Of a stretch of 64,000 nt of DNA, positions 8,219-17,613 are shown one piece after another; the stretch's first letter is position 1; each line of letters opens with the position of its first letter. Source of the stretch: CAZJYI01 sp964550025 (GTDB lineage Bacteria > Verrucomicrobiota > Kiritimatiellia > UBA8416 > CAYOBW01); NCBI GenBank assembly GCA_964550025.1, contig CAZJYI010000047.1, positions 1-64,000 of the forward strand, written 5' to 3'. A model generated the notes under the pieces. That model saw only the letters and a program-made list of their open reading frames with translations. It was not told where the DNA came from and searched no databases. The translations under genes were made by a program, and so were the position numbers.

Positions 8219-10246
8219 ATGAAGATTGAGATGGAGCCCGTTTTGCACGACATAGCGAGTTATTCACGGCGTCAGTTTCTCAGGCGCGGCGTTGTCGGCG
8301 CGACGGCGGCAGGCTTCGTCGGTCTAGGTGCCTTGCCGTGCCCGGGTGGTGCCCCTGCAAGGCCATTCCAGCCGGAGCCGGAAGGCTTTCCTGATCTCTT
8401 CGCCTGGACGGACACATGCAATGTCTACGTGCTCCGCGCCGGCGACGAAGCCATTCTCATCAACCTTGGCAATGGCAGTGTGCTCGATCACCTGGCGGAG
8501 CTCGGCATCAAACGCGTTGCGTGGGTGCTGATAACGGACCACCACCGGGAGCAGCATCAGGGGATCGAGCGCATCGATCGAACGGTCACGCAAATCGCGG
8601 CGCCGAAGGCGGAGCAGGCGCTATTGGAGACCCCGACCGAATTCCGCAAGTGGCATGCCAGGCTGGGCGACAAGCACACGGTCCACGGCGCAAGCTACGT
8701 GCGCCCGCCACGAACGGCGATCTCCCTCGATCGGGTCCTGAAACCGGGAGAGACGTTCACGTGGAAAGGGATCAACCTGACGTGTCTCGGAACGCCCGGG
8801 CACTCACCCGGCGGCATGACCTACACGATTCGCCAAGGCGACAAGACGGCCGCGTTCGTCGGTGGCGTCATGCACGACGGCGCCAGGATGACCAACTGGT
8901 TCGATACCGAATGGGACTACGGATTCGCGAAGGGGATTGATACGCTGATTGCGACAGTGGAGAACCTGCTGACGCGACGGATCGCGTTGGCGCTGCCCTC
9001 TCAGGGACCGGCGATCACCAATCCGAAGGAGCAGTTCAGAACATACCGCCAGAAGCTCGCCACGTTCCGCAAACGCTATGTTCGGGGCTATCCGGTTTTC
9101 AAAATGGCCGAAGAGGACCAGGACTCCGTTTCCCAGCCGACAGACGCTCCGCATGTCAATCGCGTGACGCCGCACTTGTACAAGCTCAGCCGCAACCACG
9201 CCGGCAAGAACTTCGGGATCATCGTCTCGGACAACGGCAGGGGGCTCGTGCTCGACGGCGGCCTGTTCTCCGAGGCCATGCTCGACGAGATCATCGCGGG
9301 GATGCGCCGGCACATGGGATTGAAAGAGATCGATGCCATGTGGGTTTCTCACATGCACGGTGACCATTTCCTGCTCGGTCCCGTCCTGCAGCGGAAATAC
9401 GGCGCCAAGACGTGGACGCTGGACCGCATTGCCGACAAGTGCGAGAACCCGCACCGATACGACTACGCAGCGCTCGTGTCGGCCTATGGCGCCGGAATCG
9501 ACGGCATGAAGATCGACAGACGGTTTCGCGACGGAGAAACGATCGAGTGGGAAGGCTGCAAAATCCAGGTCGACTGGATGCCGGGGCAGACGGAGTTCGG
9601 GTGCTGCCTGTGGCTGGAATTGGATGGCAAGCGGATCGCCTTCACGGGCGACAACATCTTCGGCAACCCGGAAGACAAGAAGCAAAACGGGCATGAAGCG
9701 GTCGTCGCCCGCAACAGCGCGATCTTCGAGGAGGGGTACCTGTACGCAGCGCAATACCTGCAGGACCTCAAGCCCGACATTCTGATGGGCGGCCATTCGT
9801 TTGTTATGCACGCCCCGGCGGAATTCATCGATCGCTATCACGCCTGGGCGCGTGAGATCATCAAGTTGTACCGCGGCCTGCTTCCGGACGAGGCCTACGA
9901 ATACCTGTTCGACCCTTACTGGGTCTCGGCATATCCCTATCGAGTGGACCTCAGCGACCACGACCAGACCGTCAGTATTCGCGTGAGAAACTTCCGAGAT
10001 CGGCCCCAACGTCACAGAATCGAACTGAAGTTGCCCCCCGGCGTGACCGCGAAGCCGCAGGTTCTCGATGGCGTCCTGCCAGGCCGAAGCCGCGAGTCGT
10101 TTCCCGTGGAGCTTGTGCTCGACCGCGATGCTTCGGTCACGGGTCTGCACATCGCAACGCTGGACATCACGCTGGACAACAAATGCTATGGCGAACTGTT
10201 CGATTTTCTGGTTCGCTTGCCCGATCGCACAGCCGAAGGAGACTGA
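8219..10246 (+). CDS. Tat-exported protein with two metallo-beta-lactamase folds
   Basis: Several starts are possible upstream; ATG 8219 places SRRQFLRRGVVGATAAG, a twin-arginine signal, near the N terminus. Two metallo-beta-lactamase-fold domains follow. In the first (about 55-290) the HxHxDH motif is replaced by DHHREQH at about 107-113, although a later GTPGHSPGG is kept. In the second (about 325-560) a good HMHGDH lies at 378-383, followed by FTGDNIFG and GGHSFV. The last 90 residues look like a beta-sandwich. The second domain should bind metals and hydrolyse a substrate; the first may be structural. It is followed after one base by the deacetylase remnant. Confidence 0.8.
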   Translation: MKIEMEPVLHDIASYSRRQFLRRGVVGATAAGFVGLGALPCPGGAPARPFQPEPEGFPDLFAWTDTCNVYVLRAGDEAILINLGNGSVLDHLAELGIKRVAWVLITDHHREQHQGIERIDRTVTQIAAPKAEQALLETPTEFRKWHARLGDKHTVHGASYVRPPRTAISLDRVLKPGETFTWKGINLTCLGTPGHSPGGMTYTIRQGDKTAAFVGGVMHDGARMTNWFDTEWDYGFAKGIDTLIATVENLLTRRIALALPSQGPAITNPKEQFRTYRQKLATFRKRYVRGYPVFKMAEEDQDSVSQPTDAPHVNRVTPHLYKLSRNHAGKNFGIIVSDNGRGLVLDGGLFSEAMLDEIIAGMRRHMGLKEIDAMWVSHMHGDHFLLGPVLQRKYGAKTWTLDRIADKCENPHRYDYAALVSAYGAGIDGMKIDRRFRDGETIEWEGCKIQVDWMPGQTEFGCCLWLELDGKRIAFTGDNIFGNPEDKKQNGHEAVVARNSAIFEEGYLYAAQYLQDLKPDILMGGHSFVMHAPAEFIDRYHAWAREIIKLYRGLLPDEAYEYLFDPYWVSAYPYRVDLSDHDQTVSIRVRNFRDRPQRHRIELKLPPGVTAKPQVLDGVLPGRSRESFPVELVLDRDASVTGLHIATLDITLDNKCYGELFDFLVRLPDRTAEGD

Positions 10247-10247
10247 C

Positions 10248-10601
10248 ATGAACCATACACGCCGAGAATTCCTCGGAGCCGCGGGCGCAACGGGGGCGAG
10301 CGTTGCCTTGCCCCTTCATGTGGCCGGCGACGAATAGAAGTCGAAAAGACGTATAGTCACCCTCAGCTTCGATGACGGTTTCAAGAAGTCATCTATCAAG
10401 ACGGCCGAATACCACATTGAGGCACTACTTCGTCGAGACAGAGGGTGGCTGATCTTCTGTGCCCACGGCTTGGATGACGAAGGATGGGGACCGATGAGAG
10501 CAAACTACCTGGACCTTTTGCTCGGCCGTCTGACCGCCATTGAGTCCGTGGATGTTCCACCTGCCGGCATGGGTCTGTCCAAGTACTCCGGAGAGGCGTA
10601 A
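10248..10601 (+). pseudogene. Decayed Tat-exported polysaccharide deacetylase
   Basis: An intact Tat signal (RREFLGAAGATGASVALPL) ends at an in-frame TAG (10335-10337). The same frame continues with RRIVTLSFDDGFK, the NodB-type motif of polysaccharide deacetylases, and then jumps to WLIFCAHGLDDEGWGP, the C-terminal part of that family, ending at TAA 10599-10601. The middle of the domain, including the metal-binding HxxxH, is absent. So the gene has one stop and an internal deletion of roughly 100 or more codons. Only a 29-residue peptide could be made. The upstream metallo-beta-lactamase gene was probably its operon partner. Confidence 0.82.
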
Positions 10602-10810
10602 CAAGGGTACAGCGACGATGAACGGCGCGCCGCTTCGCTCTGCGCTCCTCCTCGCGTGCCATGGCTGACGCAAAGCGTGTCGCATGGAGCAATCCGCCGT
10701 ATCAGAGGCTCGCCCCAGAGAAGGAATCGGAGGTCGCTCATGGATTGCCCTTGATGAGCCATTCTGCATCAACTATGGTTGATCACGCAGTAAACCACGG
10801 TTCTTGAGTT

Positions 10811-12307
10811 ATGAGTCACGTTCTTCTCACCTTCAGCGGCTTCCACGACCCATACACGCCGTCTGTCGTGAATGGTCGGCAGCAGGCTGGGCCAATTGTC
10901 TCCATGCTCGGCAGTCGGCCATTTGACACTCTCATCCTCTTCAATACGCCAGGCGCGGCCAAGCACACGGGTGCCACTGCGGAAGCTGTCGCATCCGCCT
11001 TTCCTGAACTGTCGACCGAGATCAAAGACTTGCCGGACCTGCTGGACCCCACGGATCATGTCCTGATTCTGAGACACCTTCGAGAGCATGCTCGCGACAT
11101 TCTGGCCGCCTATCCCGAAGCGACATTCTATGTCTCGATAGCATCGGGAACACCGTCCATGCATGCCTGCTGGCTTCTTCTCGTTGCCGACGGAACGCTA
11201 CCGGCCCGGATTCTGTATGGCCACCCAGCGCGGGATGCCGAAGAGACATACCGTGTCACGGAAGTCGACCTCACCGCCAACGAGTTCCCCCACATCACGC
11301 CAAAGGACTATCCTCTGCCGGACGCATCAGAATACGTTCCCGACCTCACCAGTGTCTGCGAGGATCTTCGAATTGTCGGCGTCGACAGAGGGTTCGTGGA
11401 TGCCCTCGATCGTGCAGCGCGACTGGCGGAATACGATTGTCATGTGCTCGTTGTCGGCGAGACGGGCACCGGTAAGGAACACGTTGCCCGCCTGATTCAC
11501 CGGATGTCCGGCCGCCGACCAGACAGATTCATTGCCGTCAACTGTGCTGCTATGCCAAAGGAATTGGCCGAGAGCATCCTCTTCGGCCACGAGAAGGGCG
11601 CATTCACAGGCGCTACGCAAGCCCAGGAGGGCGAGTTCTCAAGAGCGGATGGCGGTACTCTCTTTCTCGATGAAGTGGGCGACATGAGTACCGAGATTCA
11701 GGCGAAACTCCTTCGTGTGCTCCAAGACAAGCTCGTCAAACCAATTGGCGGCAAGGAGAGAGCTGTCGACGTTCGTGTCGTTGCTGCCACGAACCTTGAT
11801 CTTGGCCGTGCCATACGTGATGGTCAGTTCAGGGCAGACTTGGCGCAGAGGTTCATTGATACGATCGAGCTCCCCCCGTTGCGTCGGCGGCGAAGTGACA
11901 TCGTGAAACTGGCCACGTTTGCTCTCGCCAGGTGGAATCGCGAGTATGGCGCATCACGCAAGATTGCCCGTGATGCGCTTGAGGCACTCCAGACATACGC
12001 ATGGCCCGGCAATGTGCGGGAGCTCATATCGGCTGTCGAACGGGCAGCGATGATGGCAAAGAGGAACATCATCCATGCCGCCGATCTGCGGCTCGGAGAT
12101 ACCGCTTGGCTCGCCGTGGCTGGTGAGATCGGTATCCCCGAGCCACACGAGGGCTTCTCCGTGAAGGACTATCTCGATGGTCTTCGCGCGAAGCTGTTCC
12201 GACGCGCGATCGAGGCCGCCAGCGGCAACTACGCGCAGGCGGCGAGACTGCTCGCCGTAAGCCCACAGGCTGTCCACAAGTTCGCGAAACAAGTGAACGA
12301 GAGTTGA
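10811..12307 (+). CDS. RtcR-like sigma54 activator with N-terminal CARF domain
   Basis: This 498-residue protein has three parts. Residues 1 to about 175 resemble the CARF domain of RtcR; the clearest match is SIASGTPSMHACWLLL (109-124) then LPARIL, equal in position to the TTGTHVAQICWFLL segment of E. coli RtcR. Residues about 185-430 are a sigma54-type AAA+ ATPase: Walker A GETGTGKE 216-223, the sigma54-contact loop GAFTGA 263-268, Walker B GTLFLDE. A Fis-type helix-turn-helix (YAQAARLLAVSPQAVHK) ends it. RtcR normally controls rtcBA RNA repair; no rtc gene is here. Instead hsdR follows after a -24/-12 promoter, so it probably activates the restriction operon when the CARF domain binds its ligand. 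The ligand is unknown. Confidence 0.88.
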   Translation: MSHVLLTFSGFHDPYTPSVVNGRQQAGPIVSMLGSRPFDTLILFNTPGAAKHTGATAEAVASAFPELSTEIKDLPDLLDPTDHVLILRHLREHARDILAAYPEATFYVSIASGTPSMHACWLLLVADGTLPARILYGHPARDAEETYRVTEVDLTANEFPHITPKDYPLPDASEYVPDLTSVCEDLRIVGVDRGFVDALDRAARLAEYDCHVLVVGETGTGKEHVARLIHRMSGRRPDRFIAVNCAAMPKELAESILFGHEKGAFTGATQAQEGEFSRADGGTLFLDEVGDMSTEIQAKLLRVLQDKLVKPIGGKERAVDVRVVAATNLDLGRAIRDGQFRADLAQRFIDTIELPPLRRRRSDIVKLATFALARWNREYGASRKIARDALEALQTYAWPGNVRELISAVERAAMMAKRNIIHAADLRLGDTAWLAVAGEIGIPEPHEGFSVKDYLDGLRAKLFRRAIEAASGNYAQAARLLAVSPQAVHKFAKQVNES

Positions 12308-12331
12308 GAGGCGTCAACCGTGATTGATGTC

Positions 12332-12356
12332 GTCCGCGATGATCGTGGCAGCGGAC
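12332..12356. promoter_or_regulatory. Candidate activator site (inverted repeat) upstream of hsdR
   Basis: GTCCGC at 12332-12337 is matched by GCGGAC at 12351-12356, a perfect 6-bp inverted repeat with 13 bases between. Its centre lies about 88 bases before the predicted transcription start, a usual distance for sigma54 activator sites. Binding by the CARF-AAA regulator is inference; a 6-bp repeat can occur by chance. Confidence 0.35.
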
Positions 12357-12405
12357 ATGAGCGCAAGTGTTGGAGTGACAACATATTAGAGATGGATAGC
12401 CGGCC

Positions 12406-12421
12406 TGGCATGCCTCGTGCA
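12406..12421 (+). promoter_or_regulatory. Candidate sigma54 (-24/-12) promoter of the hsd operon
   Basis: TGGCATGCCTCGTGCA matches the sigma54 consensus TGGCACN5TTGCA at all but two of the fixed positions, with the invariant GG (12407-12408) and GC (12419-12420) at the required spacing. Transcription would start near 12432, 33 bases before the chosen hsdR ATG. It lies right after a gene for a sigma54 activator with an intact GAFTGA loop, which strengthens the call. Confidence 0.7.
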
Positions 12422-12464
12422 ACATGACGGGGCCATGATTTGCCGAAACATGGCCGGTGCTGTA

Positions 12465-15400
12465 ATGAAATCGACGAACTTCGAGTTTCTACGCCCGCAT
12501 TATCCCGAGCTTGCCGACCTCGGCGGCTTTGCCGAGCTGTACGCGCACACCGATCCGTCGAGCTCACTGATCAAGCTTAGGCAGTTCGGTGAGAACCTCG
12601 TGGCAGATTTCTTCATGCACCACCGTTTGCCCCGCCTGCCGCGCGCCACCTTCATTGAGCTGCTCCGGACACTTGGGGACCAAGCTCTCGTTCCCGCCGT
12701 CATTCTCGACAAGTTTCATGCGCTCCGAATCCAGGGAAACCGGGCGGTACATGGCGTAGCAGATGCGGCGAAAACCCACCACGCAACGTGGATTCTTCAG
12801 GAAGCACTCGACCTGGCCAAATGGGTTGCCCTGACACTGCATGGTGACGCGGATGCAGCGGCACGAGAGTTCGTGCCACCCCCACTGCCAGAGTCGAAGG
12901 GGACCATCAAACGGGAGAAGAAGGCTGCCCTCCAGAAACTGGCGGCCCAGGAACTCCAGATGCAGCAGCTCCTGCGGGAGCTGGAAGAGACCAGGCTGGC
13001 CGCGGAAACGGCAGAGAAGACGCTCGAAGAGCAGAAACAGATTCTAGCTAAAGCCAACCGTTCGGCGTCCGTGCTGCAGTTCGATGAAGCGGCGACGCGT
13101 CAACTCCTGATCGACCAGATGCTCGTCCAGGCCGGGTGGAATGTCGGCCCGGGCCTCGAAAGCACTAACGAGGTCGGTAAGGAAGTCGAAGTGCCCTGTC
13201 CCCACAACGCAACGGGTGTCGGCAAAGCGGACTATGTGCTGTGGAACGACGACGGCAGGCCGCTGGCGGTAATCGAAGCCAAGCGGACATCCAAGGATGC
13301 CGCTGACGGACGTGCACAAGCCAAACTGTACGCGGATGGGCTCGAAGCGCAGTACGACCAACGTCCCGTCATCTTCTACACAAACGGCTACGACATCTTC
13401 ATCTGGGATGACGCCAAAGCGCACATTCCGCGCCGCATCTATGGCTACTACAGTAAGGACAGCCTCCAGTACTGCCTGTGGCAGACCTCAGAGCGCCAAC
13501 CACTGACGAAGCTTGGTCCCCAGCGGTCGATCATCAATCGCCAGTACCAGATCGAGGCAGTCAAGCGCGTCTGCGAGCGGTTTCATGACGGACGCCGCAA
13601 GGCCCTGGTTGTTCACGCCACCGGCACCGGCAAAACACGCGTTGCCGTTGCGCTTTCCGAGCTCATGATTCGAGCACGCTGGGCCAAGCGAATCCTGTTC
13701 CTGTGCGACCGCCGGGAATTGCGCAGGCAAGCCAACAACGCATTTGCAGCAGAGTGGGCTGAGGGTATCAATGTTGAACCGCGCGTATATGTCACAGCGT
13801 CGACAGCCGACGATCGACAGCAATCGATCTACCCGGCCACGTACCCCGCGATGTCGAAATGCTACCAGCGTTTCGACGTGGGCTTCTTCGATCTTGTGAT
13901 CGCCGATGAATCCCACCGCAGCATCTACAACCGCTATCGGGAGCTCTTCCTCTACTTCGACGCCTGTCAGGTTGGCCTGACTGCCACGCCGAGGAACGTC
14001 ATCACCCATGACACCTACCGAATGTTCGAGTGCGAGGACAACGACCCGACCGCCCACTTCTCGTACCGGGACGCCATTGACCACGTGCCACCGTACCTGA
14101 CCCACTTCCGAGTCACGAGTCACAGTACGAAGTTCCTGCGAGAAGGCATCCGTTACGCGGACATGTCCCCGGAGCAACGCCGGGAGCTGGAGCAACAGGT
14201 AGAGGACGCAGAGAGTGTCGATTTCAAGCGGGACGCCGTCGACAAGAGCGTGTTCAACAGGGACACCGACAGGCGCATCATCCGCAACCTGATGGAGAAC
14301 GGGACCCGCAACGCTTCAGGGCAGAATATCGGCAAGACAATCGTCTTCGCCCGCAATCATCGGCATGCCGTTCAGCTCTGCTCGCTCTTCGAGGAAATGT
14401 ACCCTCAGTTCATGAAGCCCAGACAGGAGTTCTGCGCTGTCATCGACAACTATGTCAGCACGGCAGAGCAGCTTATCGATGACTTCAAAGGCGAAGGCAA
14501 CAACGACAACCTGACTGTCGCCATATCCGTCGACATGTTGGATACGGGTATCGACATTCCCGAGGTCGTTAACCTGGTCTTTGCCAAACCCGTGAAGTCG
14601 TACGTCAAGTTCTGGCAGATGATCGGTCGCGGTACGCGCCTGTGTCCGAATCTGTTCGGTGTGGGCCGCCGCAAAGAGGCCTTCACGATCTTCGATCACT
14701 GGGGGAACTTCGAGTACTTCGGCGAGAATCCACCCGAGGAACAGTCACAGGTCCGGAAATCCCTGCTTCAGCAGCTTTTCGAGACACGGCTGGTTCTTGC
14801 CGAGGAAGCCGTGGCGCGTCAGCATATCGAGACTTTCAAGATGGCCGTTGAGCTAGTCACCAAAGACGTGCGATCGCTCCCTGACGACACAATCGGTGTC
14901 CGGGAGAAATGGAAACAGGTCAAGATTGCCCAGCAGGAGGGAGCCATCGAGGCTTTCGAAGCAACCACTATCTGCCTGCTTCGGAACGATATCGCACCGC
15001 TGATGCAGTGGCGCGCGTTGAGCGGACGTGAAGACGCCTACCGCTTCGATCTTCTTGCCGCTCGGCTCCAACTCGAACTGCTCAGAGGTTCCGCGGATTG
15101 CGATGACCTACGGGATGAGATGCAGCAACAGGTCGCCCAACTCCCCATCAACCTTGCCCAGGTACAGGCGAAACAGAAGTGGATCAAGCGTGTAGGATCG
15201 CCCCATTTTTGGCAGGAGATCTACGCCTCAGCAGGCATGGCCTCGGCGAACGCGGACAATCCGCCCGCTACCCGTGAGATGCTCGAATACCCAACACAAA
15301 AGTCTCAGCTCCTGAAGGCGGCCGAAAGCAGCATGGAATACGGTGCCGATGGCGAGAAGCCCGACTCTACCGGAATCCAACAGATCGACGAGATCCGCCG

Positions 15401-16016
15401 GGAGTTGCGCGGGATCATGCACTGCCGAAACAAGCTGCCGCCACCTGTTGTTCCCCCGCTGGAGATTGACGTTACCGATTCCGACGAGGATGCCCATCGT
15501 CAGACCGTGAAACTGGATGGGCTGGAGCTTGCCGCCTACCGCCAGCGCGTGGAACACGCCCTCCGGAAACTGATGGGTCAATCCGTGCCATTGCAGAAGA
15601 TCCGTGCGGGACTGCCCGTCGGCGCTGACGAACTCCGCGAATTGGCGGAACAGGTGGTCTTCGAAGATCCCGATCTCAATGTCGATGACCTGCTGGTTCA
15701 CTTCCCCAACAAGGCCAACCGGCTGGATCTCGCCATCCGACAGGTTGTCGGCCTCGATGCCGATGCTGTCAACCGTCATTTCACCACCTTTGTTCAGAAA
15801 TACCCTGGTCTGTCCTCTTTCCAGATGCGTTTCCTGGCGCTCGTGCAGCAGCACATCGTGAACTACGGCAAGCTGGGGATCGGCGAGCTGTACGAGGAGC
15901 CCTTCGTGCAGCTACACATTGAAGGCGTCGATGGCGTATTCACAGAGGACGAACAGGTGAACGACCTGCTTGATCTGATTGCCGAAATCAACCAACTCGC
16001 CCCAAGCGAATCATGA
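12465..16016 (+). CDS. hsdR: Type I restriction enzyme R subunit (endonuclease/translocase)
   Basis: I place the start at ATG 12465 (KSTNFEFLRPHYPEL follows), the common beginning of this subfamily; frames opening at 12417 would overlap the -12 promoter element. The 1183-residue protein has a DUF4145-like N-terminal domain with coiled coil to about 195, then an HsdR_N nuclease with a PD-(D/E)xK site (ADYVLW near 254, IEAK near 270), then a superfamily 2 translocase: Walker A ATGTGKT near 385, DESH box near 480, GLTATP, MLDTGID and QMIGRGTR. The C terminus resembles EcoEI_R_C. It translocates and cuts unmodified DNA with HsdM and HsdS. First gene of hsdR-hsdM-fic-hsdS. Confidence 0.95.
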   Translation: MKSTNFEFLRPHYPELADLGGFAELYAHTDPSSSLIKLRQFGENLVADFFMHHRLPRLPRATFIELLRTLGDQALVPAVILDKFHALRIQGNRAVHGVADAAKTHHATWILQEALDLAKWVALTLHGDADAAAREFVPPPLPESKGTIKREKKAALQKLAAQELQMQQLLRELEETRLAAETAEKTLEEQKQILAKANRSASVLQFDEAATRQLLIDQMLVQAGWNVGPGLESTNEVGKEVEVPCPHNATGVGKADYVLWNDDGRPLAVIEAKRTSKDAADGRAQAKLYADGLEAQYDQRPVIFYTNGYDIFIWDDAKAHIPRRIYGYYSKDSLQYCLWQTSERQPLTKLGPQRSIINRQYQIEAVKRVCERFHDGRRKALVVHATGTGKTRVAVALSELMIRARWAKRILFLCDRRELRRQANNAFAAEWAEGINVEPRVYVTASTADDRQQSIYPATYPAMSKCYQRFDVGFFDLVIADESHRSIYNRYRELFLYFDACQVGLTATPRNVITHDTYRMFECEDNDPTAHFSYRDAIDHVPPYLTHFRVTSHSTKFLREGIRYADMSPEQRRELEQQVEDAESVDFKRDAVDKSVFNRDTDRRIIRNLMENGTRNASGQNIGKTIVFARNHRHAVQLCSLFEEMYPQFMKPRQEFCAVIDNYVSTAEQLIDDFKGEGNNDNLTVAISVDMLDTGIDIPEVVNLVFAKPVKSYVKFWQMIGRGTRLCPNLFGVGRRKEAFTIFDHWGNFEYFGENPPEEQSQVRKSLLQQLFETRLVLAEEAVARQHIETFKMAVELVTKDVRSLPDDTIGVREKWKQVKIAQQEGAIEAFEATTICLLRNDIAPLMQWRALSGREDAYRFDLLAARLQLELLRGSADCDDLRDEMQQQVAQLPINLAQVQAKQKWIKRVGSPHFWQEIYASAGMASANADNPPATREMLEYPTQKSQLLKAAESSMEYGADGEKPDSTGIQQIDEIRRELRGIMHCRNKLPPPVVPPLEIDVTDSDEDAHRQTVKLDGLELAAYRQRVEHALRKLMGQSVPLQKIRAGLPVGADELRELAEQVVFEDPDLNVDDLLVHFPNKANRLDLAIRQVVGLDADAVNRHFTTFVQKYPGLSSFQMRFLALVQQHIVNYGKLGIGELYEEPFVQLHIEGVDGVFTEDEQVNDLLDLIAEINQLAPSES

Positions 16017-16023
16017 GAGAGGG

Positions 16024-17613
16024 ATGCTCACACAGATGATAACAGGAGCACTCAAAAACAAGGTGGAGCGCCTGTGGTTGGAGTTCCACTCCGGGGGAAT
16101 CACCAATCCGCTGACCGTGATTGAGCAGATCAGCTTCTTGGTCTTCGCCCGTATGCTTGACATGCGCGAGATGGCCGCCGAGAAGCGCGCCAGCCGCACA
16201 AGGAGGCCGATGGCGAAGCGGATCTTCCCCGAGAACCGCCAGTACCTGCGCTGGTCGCACCTGATCAACCTGGGTGCCGATGAGCAGCTCCGCGTGGTCC
16301 TGGGCAACCGCATCGACACCGATCCCGATGATTGGAAAGGGCTCTTTCAGTTCTTCCGCGAGGAGATCGTCAATGGCACCACACTTGGTCATTACCTGCG
16401 CGATGCCCAGTGCGTCATTCAGAAGCCGGCCCTTCTCAAAACAGCCATCAACGCCATCCATGAGTTGCCCCTGAGTGCAACCGACACCAAGGGCGACCTC
16501 TACGAGTACCTTCTCAGCAAGCTGACCACCGCTGGTGTGGCCGGACAGTTCCGCACCCCGCGCCATGTGATCCGGGCCATGGTGGAGATGCTGGACATCA
16601 GGCCCACCGAGACCATCTGCGATCCCGCCTGCGGCACCGGCGGATTTCTCATCGAGACCATGGAGTACCTGAAGCGTACCCACACCTCCCCGAAACTGGT
16701 CGCCGACGAAGAGGATCCCGAGACCGGCGAGAAGATCCTCGACGACCACGGCAACCCCATCCCGGTCTACGCCGGCGACAAGCTTGCCGAGTATCGAGCC
16801 CACATCGAAAGCGACATGTTCCACGGATTCGATTTCGACAGCACTATGCTGCGCGTTGCCGCGATGAACATGTTGCTGCACGGCATTGACAACCCCAGCA
16901 TTGAGTACAAGGACTCGCTTTCCGAGAAGTCCCAGGTTGTCCAGGAGTACGAGGGGACCTTCGATGCCGTCCTCGCCAATCCGCCCTTCAAAGGCAGCAT
17001 CGACCACGAGAGCGTCTACAAAGGGCTGACCTCCGTCGCGAAAACCCGCAAAACCGAGTTGCTCTTTCTGGTGCTCATGGAACGCTTGCTCAAGATCGGT
17101 GGCCGCTGCGCCGTCATCGTGCCCGACGGCGTCCTTTTCGGCAGCAGCGCCGCGCACAAGGCCGTCCGCCGCATGCTGATCGAAGACAACCAGCTCGACG
17201 GCGTCGTCAGCCTGCCCTCCGGTGTCTTCAAACCCTATGCCGGTGTCTCGACGGCTGTGCTGCTCTTCACCAAGGGCGGCGAGACAAAGGACGTCTGGTT
17301 CTACAAGGTGGCGCACGATGGCTACAGCCTCGACGACAAACGCACCCCCGTGAAGGACGACGATCTGCCCGATCTCGTGAAGCAGTGGCGCAAGCGCAAT
17401 CCCAGGAAGAAGAGCAAGCGCACTGACAAGCACTTCTGGGTCCCGAAAAAGGAGATTGTCGACAACACGTACGACCTCTCGTTCAGCCGCTACGCCGAGA
17501 TCGTGTACGTGCCGGTGGAATACGATCCCCCGAAGACCATCCTCAAACGCCTGCGCGAACTGGAAGCCGAGATCGGCAGCGATCTCGACGAGCTGGAGGC
17601 GATGCTGGGATGA
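16024..17613 (+). CDS. hsdM: Type I DNA adenine methyltransferase M subunit
   Basis: The start ATG 16024 lies 7 bases after the hsdR stop and behind a GAGAGAGG site; an in-frame codon inside hsdR (15979) is less likely. The 529-residue protein has the HsdM N-terminal helical domain (KNKVERLWLEFHSGGI) and an N6-adenine methyltransferase domain: SAM-binding DPACGTGG at about 200-207 and catalytic NPPF at about 319-322. It methylates the host target, protecting it from HsdR, and forms the M2S core with HsdS. Its stop overlaps the fic start (ATGA), implying translational coupling. Confidence 0.96.
   Translation: MLTQMITGALKNKVERLWLEFHSGGITNPLTVIEQISFLVFARMLDMREMAAEKRASRTRRPMAKRIFPENRQYLRWSHLINLGADEQLRVVLGNRIDTDPDDWKGLFQFFREEIVNGTTLGHYLRDAQCVIQKPALLKTAINAIHELPLSATDTKGDLYEYLLSKLTTAGVAGQFRTPRHVIRAMVEMLDIRPTETICDPACGTGGFLIETMEYLKRTHTSPKLVADEEDPETGEKILDDHGNPIPVYAGDKLAEYRAHIESDMFHGFDFDSTMLRVAAMNMLLHGIDNPSIEYKDSLSEKSQVVQEYEGTFDAVLANPPFKGSIDHESVYKGLTSVAKTRKTELLFLVLMERLLKIGGRCAVIVPDGVLFGSSAAHKAVRRMLIEDNQLDGVVSLPSGVFKPYAGVSTAVLLFTKGGETKDVWFYKVAHDGYSLDDKRTPVKDDDLPDLVKQWRKRNPRKKSKRTDKHFWVPKKEIVDNTYDLSFSRYAEIVYVPVEYDPPKTILKRLRELEAEIGSDLDELEAMLG

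Noticed and set aside
10811..12307. Calling the CARF-AAA regulator rtcR proper
   Set aside because: No rtcA or rtcB lies in the window and the next gene is hsdR, so the name would suggest a wrong target.
15988..17433. A 481-codon minus-strand frame opposite hsdM
   Set aside because: hsdM motifs are certain on the + strand. The minus frame has no family resemblance.
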